NCBI RefSeq assembly: GCF_001641335.1
Contig: NZ_LVEM01000005.1
Location: forward strand, 372,001 to 436,000
Source: Bradyrhizobium stylosanthis
Lineage (GTDB): Bacteria; Pseudomonadota; Alphaproteobacteria; Rhizobiales; Xanthobacteraceae
Reading direction: 5' to 3'
DNA: 64,000 bases
The number at the start of each line of letters is the position of its first letter. Positions within the stretch are counted from its first letter, which is position 1. The position numbers and the translations under genes are program-made. Positions 8,771 through 16,541 of this stretch are shown piece by piece. Under the pieces are notes generated by a model. It was not told the DNA's origin. It did not search any database and was given only the letters and a program-made list of their open reading frames with translations.

Positions 8771-8833
8771 TTAACGGCCCCCTAATTTTTATGGTTAACC
8801 AAAGGTGAAGTTTTATGGTTAGCGGAGGGTTAA
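8771..8833. promoter_or_regulatory. cluster of CtrA-like binding boxes between rmuC and def
   Basis: TTAA-N7-CTAA lies at 8771-8785, ATGGTTAA (reverse complement of TTAACCAT) at 8791-8798, and TTAG-N7-TTAA at 8819-8833. An 11-base direct repeat TTTTATGGTTA occurs at 8787-8797 and 8811-8821, 24 bases apart. The Caulobacter CtrA consensus is TTAA-N7-TTAA, with TTAACCAT as a known half form. That CtrA binds here is an inference. Confidence 0.45.
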
Positions 8834-8885
8834 CGGGGTTCCTCGCCGCATTGACCGCATCCGGCGCGGGGCTTAAATCGCGGCC

Positions 8886-9410
8886 ATGGCCCTCAGAGAA
8901 ATCATCATCCTGCCCGACAAGCAGCTGCGTCTGGTCTCCAAGCCGATCGAGAAGGTCACGCCGGAGATCCGCAAGCTTGCCGACGACATGTTCGAGACCA
9001 TGTACGACGCGCCCGGCATTGGCCTGGCCGCGATCCAGATCGCGCAGCCGCTGCGGCTGATCACCATGGACCTCGCCAAGCGCGACGAGAACGGCGAGAC
9101 CACGCCGTTGCCGCGCGTCTTCATCAATCCGGAAATCGTCGCCTCGTCCGAGGAGCTCTCGGTCTATGAGGAGGGCTGTCTCTCGATCCCCGAATATTAC
9201 GAGGAGGTCGAACGGCCCGCGAAGGTGCGCGTGCGCTTCACCGACCTCGACGGCAAGGTGCACGAGGAGGATGCCGAGGGCCTCTACGCCACCTGCATCC
9301 AGCACGAGATCGACCATCTCAACGGCGTGCTGTTCGTCGACTATCTGTCGAAGCTCAAGCGCGACCGTGTGATGAAGAAGTTCGAGAAAGCCGCCAAGCG
9401 CGCGGAGTAG
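8886..9410 (+). CDS. def: peptide deformylase
   Basis: Removes the formyl group from the N-terminal Met of new proteins, using a metal (usually Fe2+) site. All three family motifs are present in the 174-residue protein: GIGLAAIQI (motif 1), EEGCLSIPE (motif 2, metal Cys) and QHEIDHLNG (motif 3, the HExDH metal and catalytic residues). It is followed by fmt, its functional partner, then truA on the same strand. A family A repeat lies between def and fmt. Confidence 0.97.
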   Translation: MALREIIILPDKQLRLVSKPIEKVTPEIRKLADDMFETMYDAPGIGLAAIQIAQPLRLITMDLAKRDENGETTPLPRVFINPEIVASSEELSVYEEGCLSIPEYYEEVERPAKVRVRFTDLDGKVHEEDAEGLYATCIQHEIDHLNGVLFVDYLSKLKRDRVMKKFEKAAKRAE

Positions 9411-9424
9411 CCAAGCCCTCCGCC

Positions 9425-9512
9425 GTCATGCCCGGGCTTGTCCCGGGCATCCACGTTCTCTCGCGCCGCGGGCAGGAAGAACGTGGATGGCCGGGACAAG
9501 CCCGGCCATGAC
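9425..9512. repeat. intergenic palindromic repeat, family A copy 2
   Basis: Starts GTCATGCCCGGGCTTGTCCC and ends GGCCGGGACAAGCCCGGCCATGAC, with CACGTTCTC and GAACGTGGATGG as inner arms. The repeat keeps an open reading frame that runs into fmt and can mislead start calling. Confidence 0.9.
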
Positions 9513-9548
9513 GAGTACCTTGCTCGCGTCCGAGGATTGTCTCGCCAC

Positions 9549-10472
9549 ATGCCCCTCCGCCTCATCTTCATGGGCACGCCCGATTTCTCCGTGCCGACGC
9601 TGCTCGAGCTGGTCGCGCATGGCCACGAGATCGCGGCCGTCTATACGCGTGCACCGAAGCCGGGCGGGCGACGCGGCCTGCAATTGCAGCCGACCCCGGT
9701 CGAGGAGGCTGCGCGAAAACTCGGTGTGCCCGTTTTGACGCCGAAGACGCTGAAGACCGAGGAAGCACTGGAAGAATTTCGCAGCTTCGACGCCGATGCC
9801 GCCGTCGTCGTCGCCTACGGCATGATCCTGCCGCAGGCGATCCTCGATGCGCCGAAACTCGGCTGCTACAATCTGCACGCTTCGCTCTTGCCGCGCTGGC
9901 GCGGTGCCGCGCCCATCAACCGCGCGATCATGGAAGGCGATGCCGAGAGCGGCGTCATGGTGATGAAGATGGATGTCGGCCTCGATACCGGCGACGTCGC
10001 CATGGCCGAGCGGCTGGCGATCACCGACACCATGACCGCGCTCGATCTGCACGACCGTCTCTCTTGCCTCGGCGCCGACCTGATGGTCCGCGCCATGGCG
10101 GCGCTCGGGCGCGGCGGGCTGCAGCTGAAAAAGCAGAGCGAGGACGGCGTCACCTATGCGGCCAAGATCGACAAGGCCGAGGCGCGGGTCGACTGGACCA
10201 AGCCCGCGCACGCCGTGCTGCGCCACATCCACGGCCTGTCGCCGTTTCCCGGCGCCTGGGCCGAGCTCGACAATGCGCGCGTGAAGATCCTGCGCTGCGA
10301 GCTCGCCAAGGGATCGGGCGAGCCGGGCGCGGTGCTCGACGATCAGCTCACCATCGCTTGCGGCGAAGGCGCGATCCGCATCATTGAGCTCCAGCGCGAA
10401 GGCAAGGCGCGGATGCAGGCCGCGGACTTCCTGCGCGGCGTGCCGCTGAAGGCGGGCGCGAGGTTCAACTGA
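9549..10472 (+). CDS. fmt: methionyl-tRNA formyltransferase
   Basis: Formylates initiator Met-tRNA with 10-formyl-THF. From the ATG at 9549 the protein has 307 residues, the normal size, and begins PLRLIFMGTPDFSVP. The catalytic region reads NLHASLLPRWRGAAPINRAI with the conserved Asn, His and, further on, MDVGLDTGDVA containing the active-site Asp. A C-terminal OB-fold-like domain follows (PFPGAWAEL). The frame stays open upstream only because it runs through a palindromic repeat, so the longer start at 9438 is rejected. truA follows after 6 bases. Confidence 0.97.
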   Translation: MPLRLIFMGTPDFSVPTLLELVAHGHEIAAVYTRAPKPGGRRGLQLQPTPVEEAARKLGVPVLTPKTLKTEEALEEFRSFDADAAVVVAYGMILPQAILDAPKLGCYNLHASLLPRWRGAAPINRAIMEGDAESGVMVMKMDVGLDTGDVAMAERLAITDTMTALDLHDRLSCLGADLMVRAMAALGRGGLQLKKQSEDGVTYAAKIDKAEARVDWTKPAHAVLRHIHGLSPFPGAWAELDNARVKILRCELAKGSGEPGAVLDDQLTIACGEGAIRIIELQREGKARMQAADFLRGVPLKAGARFN

Positions 10473-10478
10473 TCAGCG

Positions 10479-11216
10479 ATGCCCCGCTACAAGCTCATCA
10501 TCGAATATGACGGCGCGCCGTTCTTCGGCTGGCAAGTCCAGGACACGCTGCCCTCGGTGCAGGGTGCGCTGGAGGCCGCCGTCAAGGCGATGACGGGTGC
10601 GGATTTGCGGGTGCACGGTGCGGGCCGCACCGATGCCGGCGTGCATGCGCGCGGCCAGGTCGCGCATGTCGATATCGAGAAGCAGTTTCCGCCCGGGCGT
10701 TTTCGCGACGGGCTCAATGCGCATCTGCGCCCGCATCCGATCGCGGTGCTGGAAGCCGAGATCGTGCCCGACAGCTTCGAGGCGCGCTTCTCGGCCGTGA
10801 AGCGCCACTACCGCTACCGCATCGTCAACACCCGCGCCAACCTCGCGCTCGACGTCGGCCACGCCTGGCGCGTGCCGCGCAAGCTCGATGCCGAGGCGAT
10901 GCACGCGGCGGGACAGCGCCTGCTCGGCAAGCACGATTTCACGACGTTCCGCGACACCGAGTGCCAGGCCAAATCGCCGGAGAAGACGCTCGACCAGCTC
11001 GACGTGATCCGCGACGGCCGCGAGATCACGGTGATCACCTCGGCGCGCTCGTTCCTGCACAGCCAGGTGCGCTCGATGGTGGGATCGCTGGTCTGGGTCG
11101 GCGAGGGCCGTTGGACCGCGGACGATCTCTCCGCAGCGCTGGAAGCGCGCAACCGGACGGCTTGCGGTATCGTCGCGCCGCCGGACGGACTGTATCTGAT
11201 GCAGGTGGATTACTAG
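10479..11216 (+). CDS. truA: tRNA pseudouridine(38-40) synthase TruA
   Basis: Converts uridines 38-40 in the tRNA anticodon arm to pseudouridine. The 245-residue protein has the RNA-binding start YKLIIEYDGAPFFGWQVQ, the catalytic motif GAGRTDAGVHARGQ with the active-site Asp, and the C-terminal RSFLHSQVRSMVGSLVWVG segment. It is the third gene of the def-fmt-truA run, starting six bases after fmt. This grouping of translation genes is common in Alphaproteobacteria. Confidence 0.97.
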   Translation: MPRYKLIIEYDGAPFFGWQVQDTLPSVQGALEAAVKAMTGADLRVHGAGRTDAGVHARGQVAHVDIEKQFPPGRFRDGLNAHLRPHPIAVLEAEIVPDSFEARFSAVKRHYRYRIVNTRANLALDVGHAWRVPRKLDAEAMHAAGQRLLGKHDFTTFRDTECQAKSPEKTLDQLDVIRDGREITVITSARSFLHSQVRSMVGSLVWVGEGRWTADDLSAALEARNRTACGIVAPPDGLYLMQVDY

Positions 11217-11237
11217 GGCCTGATTGTCGGCCCTGGC

Positions 11238-11326
11238 GTCATGGCCGGGCTTGTCCCGGCCATCCACGATCTTTCTTGCTATAAGCGCCGAAGAACGTGG
11301 ATGCCCGGGACAAGCCCGGGCATGAC
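11238..11326. repeat. intergenic palindromic repeat, family A copy 3
   Basis: Starts GTCATGGCCGGGCTTGTCCC and ends CCCGGGACAAGCCCGGGCATGAC. It lies between the convergent truA and dapE genes. Confidence 0.9.
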
Positions 11327-11354
11327 GGCGGAGGGTTTGGTGAGAGTTAGCCCC

Positions 11355-12521
11355 CTACCCAAAATACCGCGCCAAAATCCCGCGATAGACCTTCGTCAGC
11401 TTCTCCAGATCGGCCACCGGCACGCGCTCGTTGACCTGGTGCATGGTCTGGCCGACCAGGCCGAACTCGATCACCGGGCAGTAGCTGGAGATGAAGCGTG
11501 CATCCGAGGTCCCGCCTGAAGTCGACAGCTCCGGCTTGCGGCCCGTGACTTCCTCGATCGCGGACACCGCGAGATCGGTGAACGGGCCGGGCTTGGTTAC
11601 GAACACGTTGGAGTTCGAGGGTTCCCAGACGATGCGGGCCTTGATGCGGTTGCCGCAGGCCTTGGCGAGGCGCGTCTCGACCAGCTCGCGCAAGGAGGCC
11701 TGGGTGTGATTGTCGTTGTAGCGGATGTTGAATTTTGCGCGGGCCTCGCCGGGGATGACGTTGCTCGCCTTGTTGCCGACATCCACCGAGGTGAATTCGA
11801 GATTGGAGGCCTGGAACTGCGCGCTGCCATGGTCGAGCGGCTCGTCGGAGATCGCCACGATCAGGCGCGAGATATCCGGCACCGGATTGGCGGCGCGGTG
11901 CGGATAGGCGACGTGGCCCTGCACGCCGTCGACATAGAGCGTGCCGGATTGCGAGCCGCGGCGGCCGACCTTGATGGTGTCGCCGAGTGTCTCGACATTG
12001 GAGGGCTCGCCCAGCACGCAATGGTCGAACTTCTCGCCGCGCTCGGCGGCCCATTTCAGGAGCTTGATGGTGCCGTTGATGGAGACGTCTTCCTCGTCGC
12101 CCGTGATCAGGAACGAGATCGAGCCCGCACCGTCGGCGCGCGGCTTGCCGTCATTGGCGGCGAGATGCTCCAGCACGGCTGCGACCGAGCAGGCGATGCC
12201 GCCCTTCATGTCGACGGCGCCGCGGCCATGCAGGACGCCGTCCTTCACCTCGCCGGAGAACGCGCCGACGCTCCAGGCGGTCTCGTCGCCCGGCGGCACC
12301 ACGTCGGTGTGGCCGGCGAAGGTGATGTGCGGGCCTTCGGTGCCGATGCGCGCATAGAGATTGTCGACGTCGGCGGTGCCGTCCTCGCTGAAGGTCACGC
12401 GGTGGCAGGTGAACCCGGCCGCACCGAGGGCTTTTTCAAGCACTCCCAGCGCACCGGCATCGGCCGGGGTTACCGAGGGGCAGCGGATGAGATCGCGGGC
12501 AATCGAGAGGGCATCGGTCAT
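11355..12521 (-). CDS. dapE: succinyl-diaminopimelate desuccinylase
   Basis: Catalyses the DapE step of lysine and meso-diaminopimelate synthesis: removal of succinate from N-succinyl-LL-DAP. It is an M20-type metallohydrolase of 388 residues. Metal-binding motifs are visible: TFAGHTDVVPPGD (His, Asp), GRGAVDMKGG (bridging Asp) and ITGDEEDVSING (catalytic Glu). The C-terminus has SGGTSDARFISSYCPVIEFG. The ATG overlaps the stop of the upstream DUF805 gene as ATGA. dapD, the succinylation step before it, lies two genes upstream on the same strand. Confidence 0.97.
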   Translation of the reverse strand: MTDALSIARDLIRCPSVTPADAGALGVLEKALGAAGFTCHRVTFSEDGTADVDNLYARIGTEGPHITFAGHTDVVPPGDETAWSVGAFSGEVKDGVLHGRGAVDMKGGIACSVAAVLEHLAANDGKPRADGAGSISFLITGDEEDVSINGTIKLLKWAAERGEKFDHCVLGEPSNVETLGDTIKVGRRGSQSGTLYVDGVQGHVAYPHRAANPVPDISRLIVAISDEPLDHGSAQFQASNLEFTSVDVGNKASNVIPGEARAKFNIRYNDNHTQASLRELVETRLAKACGNRIKARIVWEPSNSNVFVTKPGPFTDLAVSAIEEVTGRKPELSTSGGTSDARFISSYCPVIEFGLVGQTMHQVNERVPVADLEKLTKVYRGILARYFG

Positions 12522-13171
12522 GCGCCCCGATTAACATGCATGCCGCCGGGTGGGCTAGCGCTGGGCGGGACAATTTCGATCTCGCGCTGCTGGTCCCAGT
12601 TTTTCGCAGGGGACGCGGCGGATGCCGAATCGTCCTCGATATCGAGAAGCGGATCGGGACCGAAGCGGTTGTGGCCCGCGGTGCCGGGCCGGCAGTACAT
12701 TTCGACGAGGCCCCACAGCCACAAGAGGGCGCCGGCCAGGTTGAACGAAAACACCCAGCTTGATTTGGGCAGCAGGTCCGCGAACTGGCTGAACAGGCCG
12801 GGGACGAAGAAGAACGGAATGATCCACCAGCCGCTCCTGTCGCGATCGTGCAGCCGCTTGATCGCCGTCGCGAGATAGATCCAGAAGAACAGCGCCATGC
12901 CGGAGGTCTTGAGGATCGCGGTCGCGAGATCGGCGGATGCCAGCGAGCGCGAGGTGCGGGGATCGAGCAGCCCAAAGAGGCCGTCGAGGCCGAAGTCGAA
13001 ATCGAGCTCGATGCCGAGCTTGAGCGTGGACCTCGTCCCTCCGATGATCCCGATGACCTGACCGGCGATCTCCAGCAAGCCTGCCAGCAGCGCGACGATC
13101 AGCAGCGCCTGCCACAGCAAAGCGCGGTTGATGCGGCCGTCGAAGCGGAACAGATACCAGGTCCAGTCCAT
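12518..13171 (-). CDS. DUF805-family membrane protein
   Basis: This is a 217-residue inner-membrane protein. It opens MDWTWYLFRFDGRINRALLW, a typical DUF805 start, with several hydrophobic helices (LLIVALLAGLLEIAG, MALFFWIYLATAIKRLHDRD, WWIIPFFFVPGLF). The motif IKRLHDRDRSGWW is the family hallmark. The C-terminal tail is hydrophilic. Its stop overlaps the dapE start (ATGA), so it is co-translated with dapE. The biochemical role of DUF805 proteins is not known; the link to lysine synthesis is positional only. Confidence 0.9.
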   Translation of the reverse strand: MDWTWYLFRFDGRINRALLWQALLIVALLAGLLEIAGQVIGIIGGTRSTLKLGIELDFDFGLDGLFGLLDPRTSRSLASADLATAILKTSGMALFFWIYLATAIKRLHDRDRSGWWIIPFFFVPGLFSQFADLLPKSSWVFSFNLAGALLWLWGLVEMYCRPGTAGHNRFGPDPLLDIEDDSASAASPAKNWDQQREIEIVPPSASPPGGMHVNRGA

Positions 13172-13260
13172 GCGCAGGGCTCCGGACGGTCGGGGCCGCC
13201 CGAAGATTGGTCGCGATGGAGGGAGGGTGGGTTCGATGTGGCGGACTGGTGCCGCTGGCT

Positions 13261-13403
13261 ACCTCGCCCCGCTTGCGGGGAGAGGTCGGATTGCATCGAA
13301 GATGCAATCCGGGTGAGGGGGTACAGGTCTCACGGACATCTCATCCGTGGAGAGAGGCCCTTCACCCCAACCCTCTCCCCGTAAGAACGGGGAGAGGGAG
13401 AGG
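13261..13403. repeat. intergenic palindromic repeat, family C copy 2
   Basis: This is an inverted-orientation copy of the element at 7373: it opens with CCCCGCTTGCGGGGAGAGGT, contains GGATTGCATCGAAGATGCAATCC, and ends in CTCTCCCCGTAAGAACGGGG and a purine tail. It separates the DUF805 gene from dapD. Confidence 0.9.
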
Positions 13404-13411
13404 AGAGAGTC

Positions 13412-14257
13412 TCAATCCCGCAGCAGCTCGTTGATGCTGGTCTTCGAGCGCGTGCGCTCGTCGACGCGCTTGACGATCACGGCGCAGGCGGTGCTGGGGC
13501 CGATCTGGCCGTTCTTCATCGGCTTGCCGGGCAGCGCGCCGGGCACCACCACCGAATATTCCGGCACCTCGCCCATGAAGACCTCGCCGGTCTCGCGGTC
13601 GACGATCTTGGTCGAGGCGCCCAGGAACACGCCCATCGCCAGCACCGCGCCCTTGCGCACGATCACGCCCTCGGCGACCTCGCTGCGCGCGCCGATGAAG
13701 CAGTCGTCCTCGATGATGACGGGCTCGGCCTGCAGCGGCTCGAGCACGCCGCCGATGCCGGCGCCGCCGGAGATGTGCACGCGCTTCCCGATCTGCGCGC
13801 AGGAGCCGACGGTCGCCCAGGTGTCCACCATGGTGCTCTCATCGACATAGGCGCCGAGATTGACGAAGGACGGCATCAGCACGACGTTCTTGGCGATGAA
13901 GGCCGAGCGGCGCACCACGGCGCCGGGCACCGCGCGAAAACCGGCGTCGCGAAAGCGGTTCGGGCCCCAGCCTTCGAACTTCGAGGGCACCTTGTCCCAC
14001 CAGCTCGCCTTGCCGGGACCGCCGCCAATGACGTCCATGTCGTTGAGGCGGAAGGACAGCAGCACGGCCTTCTTCAGCCACTGATTGACCTTCCACTTGC
14101 CGTCGGCGCCGCGCTCGGCGACCCGCGCCTCGCCCTTGTCCAGGGTCTCCAGCGCCTGGTCCACGGCCTCGCGCACCTCGCCCTTGGTCGAGGTCGAAAT
14201 GCCGTCACGCGCGTCGAAGGCGCTGTTGATGGTGGATTCGAGGGCGGACAGGGACAT
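13412..14257 (-). CDS. dapD: 2,3,4,5-tetrahydropyridine-2,6-dicarboxylate N-succinyltransferase
   Basis: Transfers succinyl from succinyl-CoA to tetrahydrodipicolinate, the succinylase route to lysine and DAP. The 281-residue protein is the normal length. Left-handed beta-helix hexapeptide repeats are visible in the middle (IGKRVHISGGAGIGGVLEP, then VIIEDDCFIGARSEV). FVNLGAYVDESTMVDTWATV is the conserved substrate-site region. It lies upstream of dapE on the same strand, giving two of the succinylase-pathway enzymes within 3 kb. Confidence 0.97.
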   Translation of the reverse strand: MSLSALESTINSAFDARDGISTSTKGEVREAVDQALETLDKGEARVAERGADGKWKVNQWLKKAVLLSFRLNDMDVIGGGPGKASWWDKVPSKFEGWGPNRFRDAGFRAVPGAVVRRSAFIAKNVVLMPSFVNLGAYVDESTMVDTWATVGSCAQIGKRVHISGGAGIGGVLEPLQAEPVIIEDDCFIGARSEVAEGVIVRKGAVLAMGVFLGASTKIVDRETGEVFMGEVPEYSVVVPGALPGKPMKNGQIGPSTACAVIVKRVDERTRSKTSINELLRD

Positions 14258-14340
14258 CGGGATTTCCTCTTCGTATCAGGGAATTTTGATGGGATTGGGC
14301 GCTTTTTCGGGATTTGGGGCGGGAGAGTCAAGGCTCCCTG

Positions 14341-14480
14341 GTCGTCCCGGCGAAGGCCGGGACCCATACCCACAGGGTGTAATTTGGCGAAGACTCGGAG
14401 TGGGCTCCCCGCGTCCAATGATCTCTTGGGGTTATGGGTCCCGGCCCCCCGTGCGCAATTGCGCACTAGGCCGGGACGAC
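14341..14480. repeat. intergenic palindromic repeat, family B copy 1
   Basis: Starts GTCGTCCCGGCGAAGGCCGG and ends GGCCGGGACGAC, with inner arms GACCCATACCC and GGGGTTATGGGTC and a GTGCGCAATTGCGCAC palindrome. It is related to 15196-15329 and more distantly to 23210-23330. Confidence 0.9.
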
Positions 14481-14485
14481 GGCGG

Positions 14486-15178
14486 TTACTGCGGCGACAA
14501 CCCGCCCAAAAACCCCGCCAGATCGTCCGTGACGTGGTCGACATGGGCCGCGTCGCGGCCTTCCAGTTCCCAATCCTCGCGCACCACCTCTTTCGTCCCG
14601 TCCGGCACCACAAGCACCGTGGTCATGCCGAGCTCGTGGGGGACGGTGAGGTTGCGGGCGAGGTCCTCGAACATCGCGGCCCGGGTCGGATCGACCGAAT
14701 GGTCGACGAGGAATTTCTGATAGGTCTGCGGCGAGGGCTTCGGCTCGAAGCCGGCGGCGATGATGTCGAACACGCCGTCGAAATGGCCGGCGAAGCCGAG
14801 CCGCGCCAGCACCGCATCGACATGGTCGACCGAGCCGTTGGTCAGGATCAGCTTTCGCCCCGGCAGTTTTGCGATGGCGGCCCCGAGCTGCGGGTTCGGC
14901 TCCAGCGGCGAATGGTCGATCTTGTGAACATAGGCCAGATAGTCGTCGGCCGAGACGCCATGCAGGGTCATCATGCCGCGCATGGTGGTGCCGAAGCGGC
15001 GGTAATAGTCCTTCTGGATATTTCGCGCTTCCTCAGGACCGACGCTCAGCCAGTTGCACACGAACTCGCCGATCCGCGCATCGACCTGCTGCCACAGATT
15101 GACGTGGTGCGGATACAGCGTGTTGTCGAGGTCGAACACCCAGGTGTCGACGTGGCCAAAGGTGCGGGGGGAGGTCAT
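14486..15178 (-). CDS. HAD-family pyrimidine 5'-nucleotidase
   Basis: This is a 230-residue haloacid dehalogenase-like phosphatase. Motif I is VFDLDNTLYPHHVNL with the nucleophile and acid/base Asp pair, motif II is KLILTNGSVDHV, and motif III and IV regions are EPKPSPQTYQKF and AAMFEDLARNL. The DNTLYP form of motif I and the length match the SDT1/pyrimidine 5'-nucleotidase subfamily. It is placed beside dapD but bracketed by family B repeats, so it is probably a separate unit. Substrate is inferred from subfamily only. Confidence 0.88.
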   Translation of the reverse strand: MTSPRTFGHVDTWVFDLDNTLYPHHVNLWQQVDARIGEFVCNWLSVGPEEARNIQKDYYRRFGTTMRGMMTLHGVSADDYLAYVHKIDHSPLEPNPQLGAAIAKLPGRKLILTNGSVDHVDAVLARLGFAGHFDGVFDIIAAGFEPKPSPQTYQKFLVDHSVDPTRAAMFEDLARNLTVPHELGMTTVLVVPDGTKEVVREDWELEGRDAAHVDHVTDDLAGFLGGLSPQ

Positions 15179-15195
15179 TGCGTCTCTCTCAACTC

Positions 15196-15329
15196 GTCGT
15201 CCCGGGGCGCGCGAAGCGCGAGCCCGGGACCCATAGCCCCAGGAAGGAGTTTGGCGAAGACTCGGGGCAACCTGCTTCGCGCCACAACCACTCCCTGGGG
15301 TTATGGGTCCCGGCCTTCGCCGGGACGAC
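15196..15329. repeat. intergenic palindromic repeat, family B copy 2
   Basis: Starts GTCGTCCCGGGGCGCGCGAA and ends GGCCTTCGCCGGGACGAC. It shares the core TTTGGCGAAGACTCGG and GGGGTTATGGGTCCCGGCC with copy 1. Confidence 0.9.
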
Positions 15330-15372
15330 AGCGGAGCATGTCGCTGCTTGCCTGCTGATCATGGCGCCACCA

Positions 15373-16359
15373 TCACGGCACCGCAAACCGCAGCGTCTTG
15401 CCGCCGCTGCTCATGTCCACCGCGCCGAAGCCGGCCGCCGCAAAGCCGCGTGCGCCGCAATCGGTCTGCTCATTGGTCTCGAACTTGGTCTCGCGCGTGC
15501 AGAGCTGCTTGTCGCCGCCCCAGTTCAGTGGCCTGTCCTTCAGCTTGATCACGCGGTTGTCGGCATCCATCGCTTCGGCGAAGCTGAAGATCTGCTTCGG
15601 CTGGCCGCTCACATCCGGGTGCAGGCACTTGCCGGGATCGATACGGTACCAGCCGCGGCTGGTCACGGACTTGCCGTCGTCGGTGGCGATCGCCGCCATC
15701 ACCTTGTGCGGCGTGTCGTTGCACCAGGTCAGGCCGCTTGCGGACGGGGTCTGCGTCGCATCGACCATGGTCTTGAAGAAATTCGGCGACGACACCGTGT
15801 CGGCGGACAGCCCGCGGCTCTTCAGGAACGCAGCAAGCGCGGCCTGCGTCTTCGGCCCGTCGACGCCGTCGATCGCGCCGACGTCGTAGCCGATGATCAC
15901 CAGCAGCCGCTGGATGCCGGCGAGCCGGGCCTGCTCGTCGTCATATTCGGAATCCTCGGCAAGATAAGTGACGAGGTTGCCGTCGTCGCCCTGTGTCGGC
16001 GTCACCTGCGTGAAGGCGACCTGCGTCTGGCCGCTGCGGCATTGCCGCGCGGCGGCGATGACGAAATTGTCCTGCGCCACGCACAGCATGTCGTTGCCGT
16101 TCTGCGGGATCGGGGAGGCGCCATAGATGCCGAGCGCGCGGGCGTTGAGCAGGATGCGGTCCGCGCTCAGCGTGCCCTGCACCACCACGCGGCAGGTGGC
16201 GGGATCGATCCTGAACCAGCCGCGCGTCGCGGTCGCCGCCTTGTCGTCGATGCCGATCGCGGCCTCGACCACATAGGACATGCGGTTGCAGATCTTGAGG
16301 TCGGCCAAGGCGGGCGCCGAGGAGAACAGGAACGAGACGGCCGCGGCCGGCAGCGTCAT
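15373..16359 (-). CDS. secreted protein with two DUF1036 domains and a peptidoglycan-binding domain
   Basis: From the ATG at 16359 the protein has 328 residues with a signal peptide (MTLPAAAVSFLFSSAPALAD). Two DUF1036-like domains flank a middle segment: the first starts LKICNRMSYVVEAAIG (about residue 21), the second LTWCNDTPHKVMAAIA (about residue 200). Each has the RGW[FY]RIDP.[TK]C signature. Between them QRLLVIIGYDVGAIDGVDGP resembles a PG_binding_1 repeat. The frame continues upstream through a palindromic repeat, so the longer start is rejected. It is probably periplasmic and cell-wall associated; its role is unknown. Confidence 0.85.
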   Translation of the reverse strand: MTLPAAAVSFLFSSAPALADLKICNRMSYVVEAAIGIDDKAATATRGWFRIDPATCRVVVQGTLSADRILLNARALGIYGASPIPQNGNDMLCVAQDNFVIAAARQCRSGQTQVAFTQVTPTQGDDGNLVTYLAEDSEYDDEQARLAGIQRLLVIIGYDVGAIDGVDGPKTQAALAAFLKSRGLSADTVSSPNFFKTMVDATQTPSASGLTWCNDTPHKVMAAIATDDGKSVTSRGWYRIDPGKCLHPDVSGQPKQIFSFAEAMDADNRVIKLKDRPLNWGGDKQLCTRETKFETNEQTDCGARGFAAAGFGAVDMSSGGKTLRFAVP

Positions 16360-16407
16360 CAGGAAGCGGGTGAGGGGGGAGCGGCGGGGGCGTCGGACTC
16401 TCCGCTC

Positions 16408-16518
16408 GTCATGCCCGGCCAAAAGCGCGGAGCGCGTCTGAGCAGACGAGTGCCGGGCATCCACGTTCTTGGCGCGGGACAAAGGATCGTGGATGGCCGG
16501 GACAAGCCCGGCCATGAC
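16408..16518. repeat. intergenic palindromic repeat, family A copy 4
   Basis: Starts GTCATGCCCGGCCAAAAGCG, a variant with an inserted AAAAGCGCGGAGCGCGTCT stem, and ends GGCCGGGACAAGCCCGGCCATGAC. The same insertion is seen in copy 5 at 18710. Confidence 0.9.
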
Positions 16519-16541
16519 GGCTTTCTTTGTCCGCTCCCGCA

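Noticed and set aside
9438..9548. N-terminal extension of fmt by 37 residues
   Set aside because: It is translated palindromic repeat; the conserved fmt start is the ATG at 9549.
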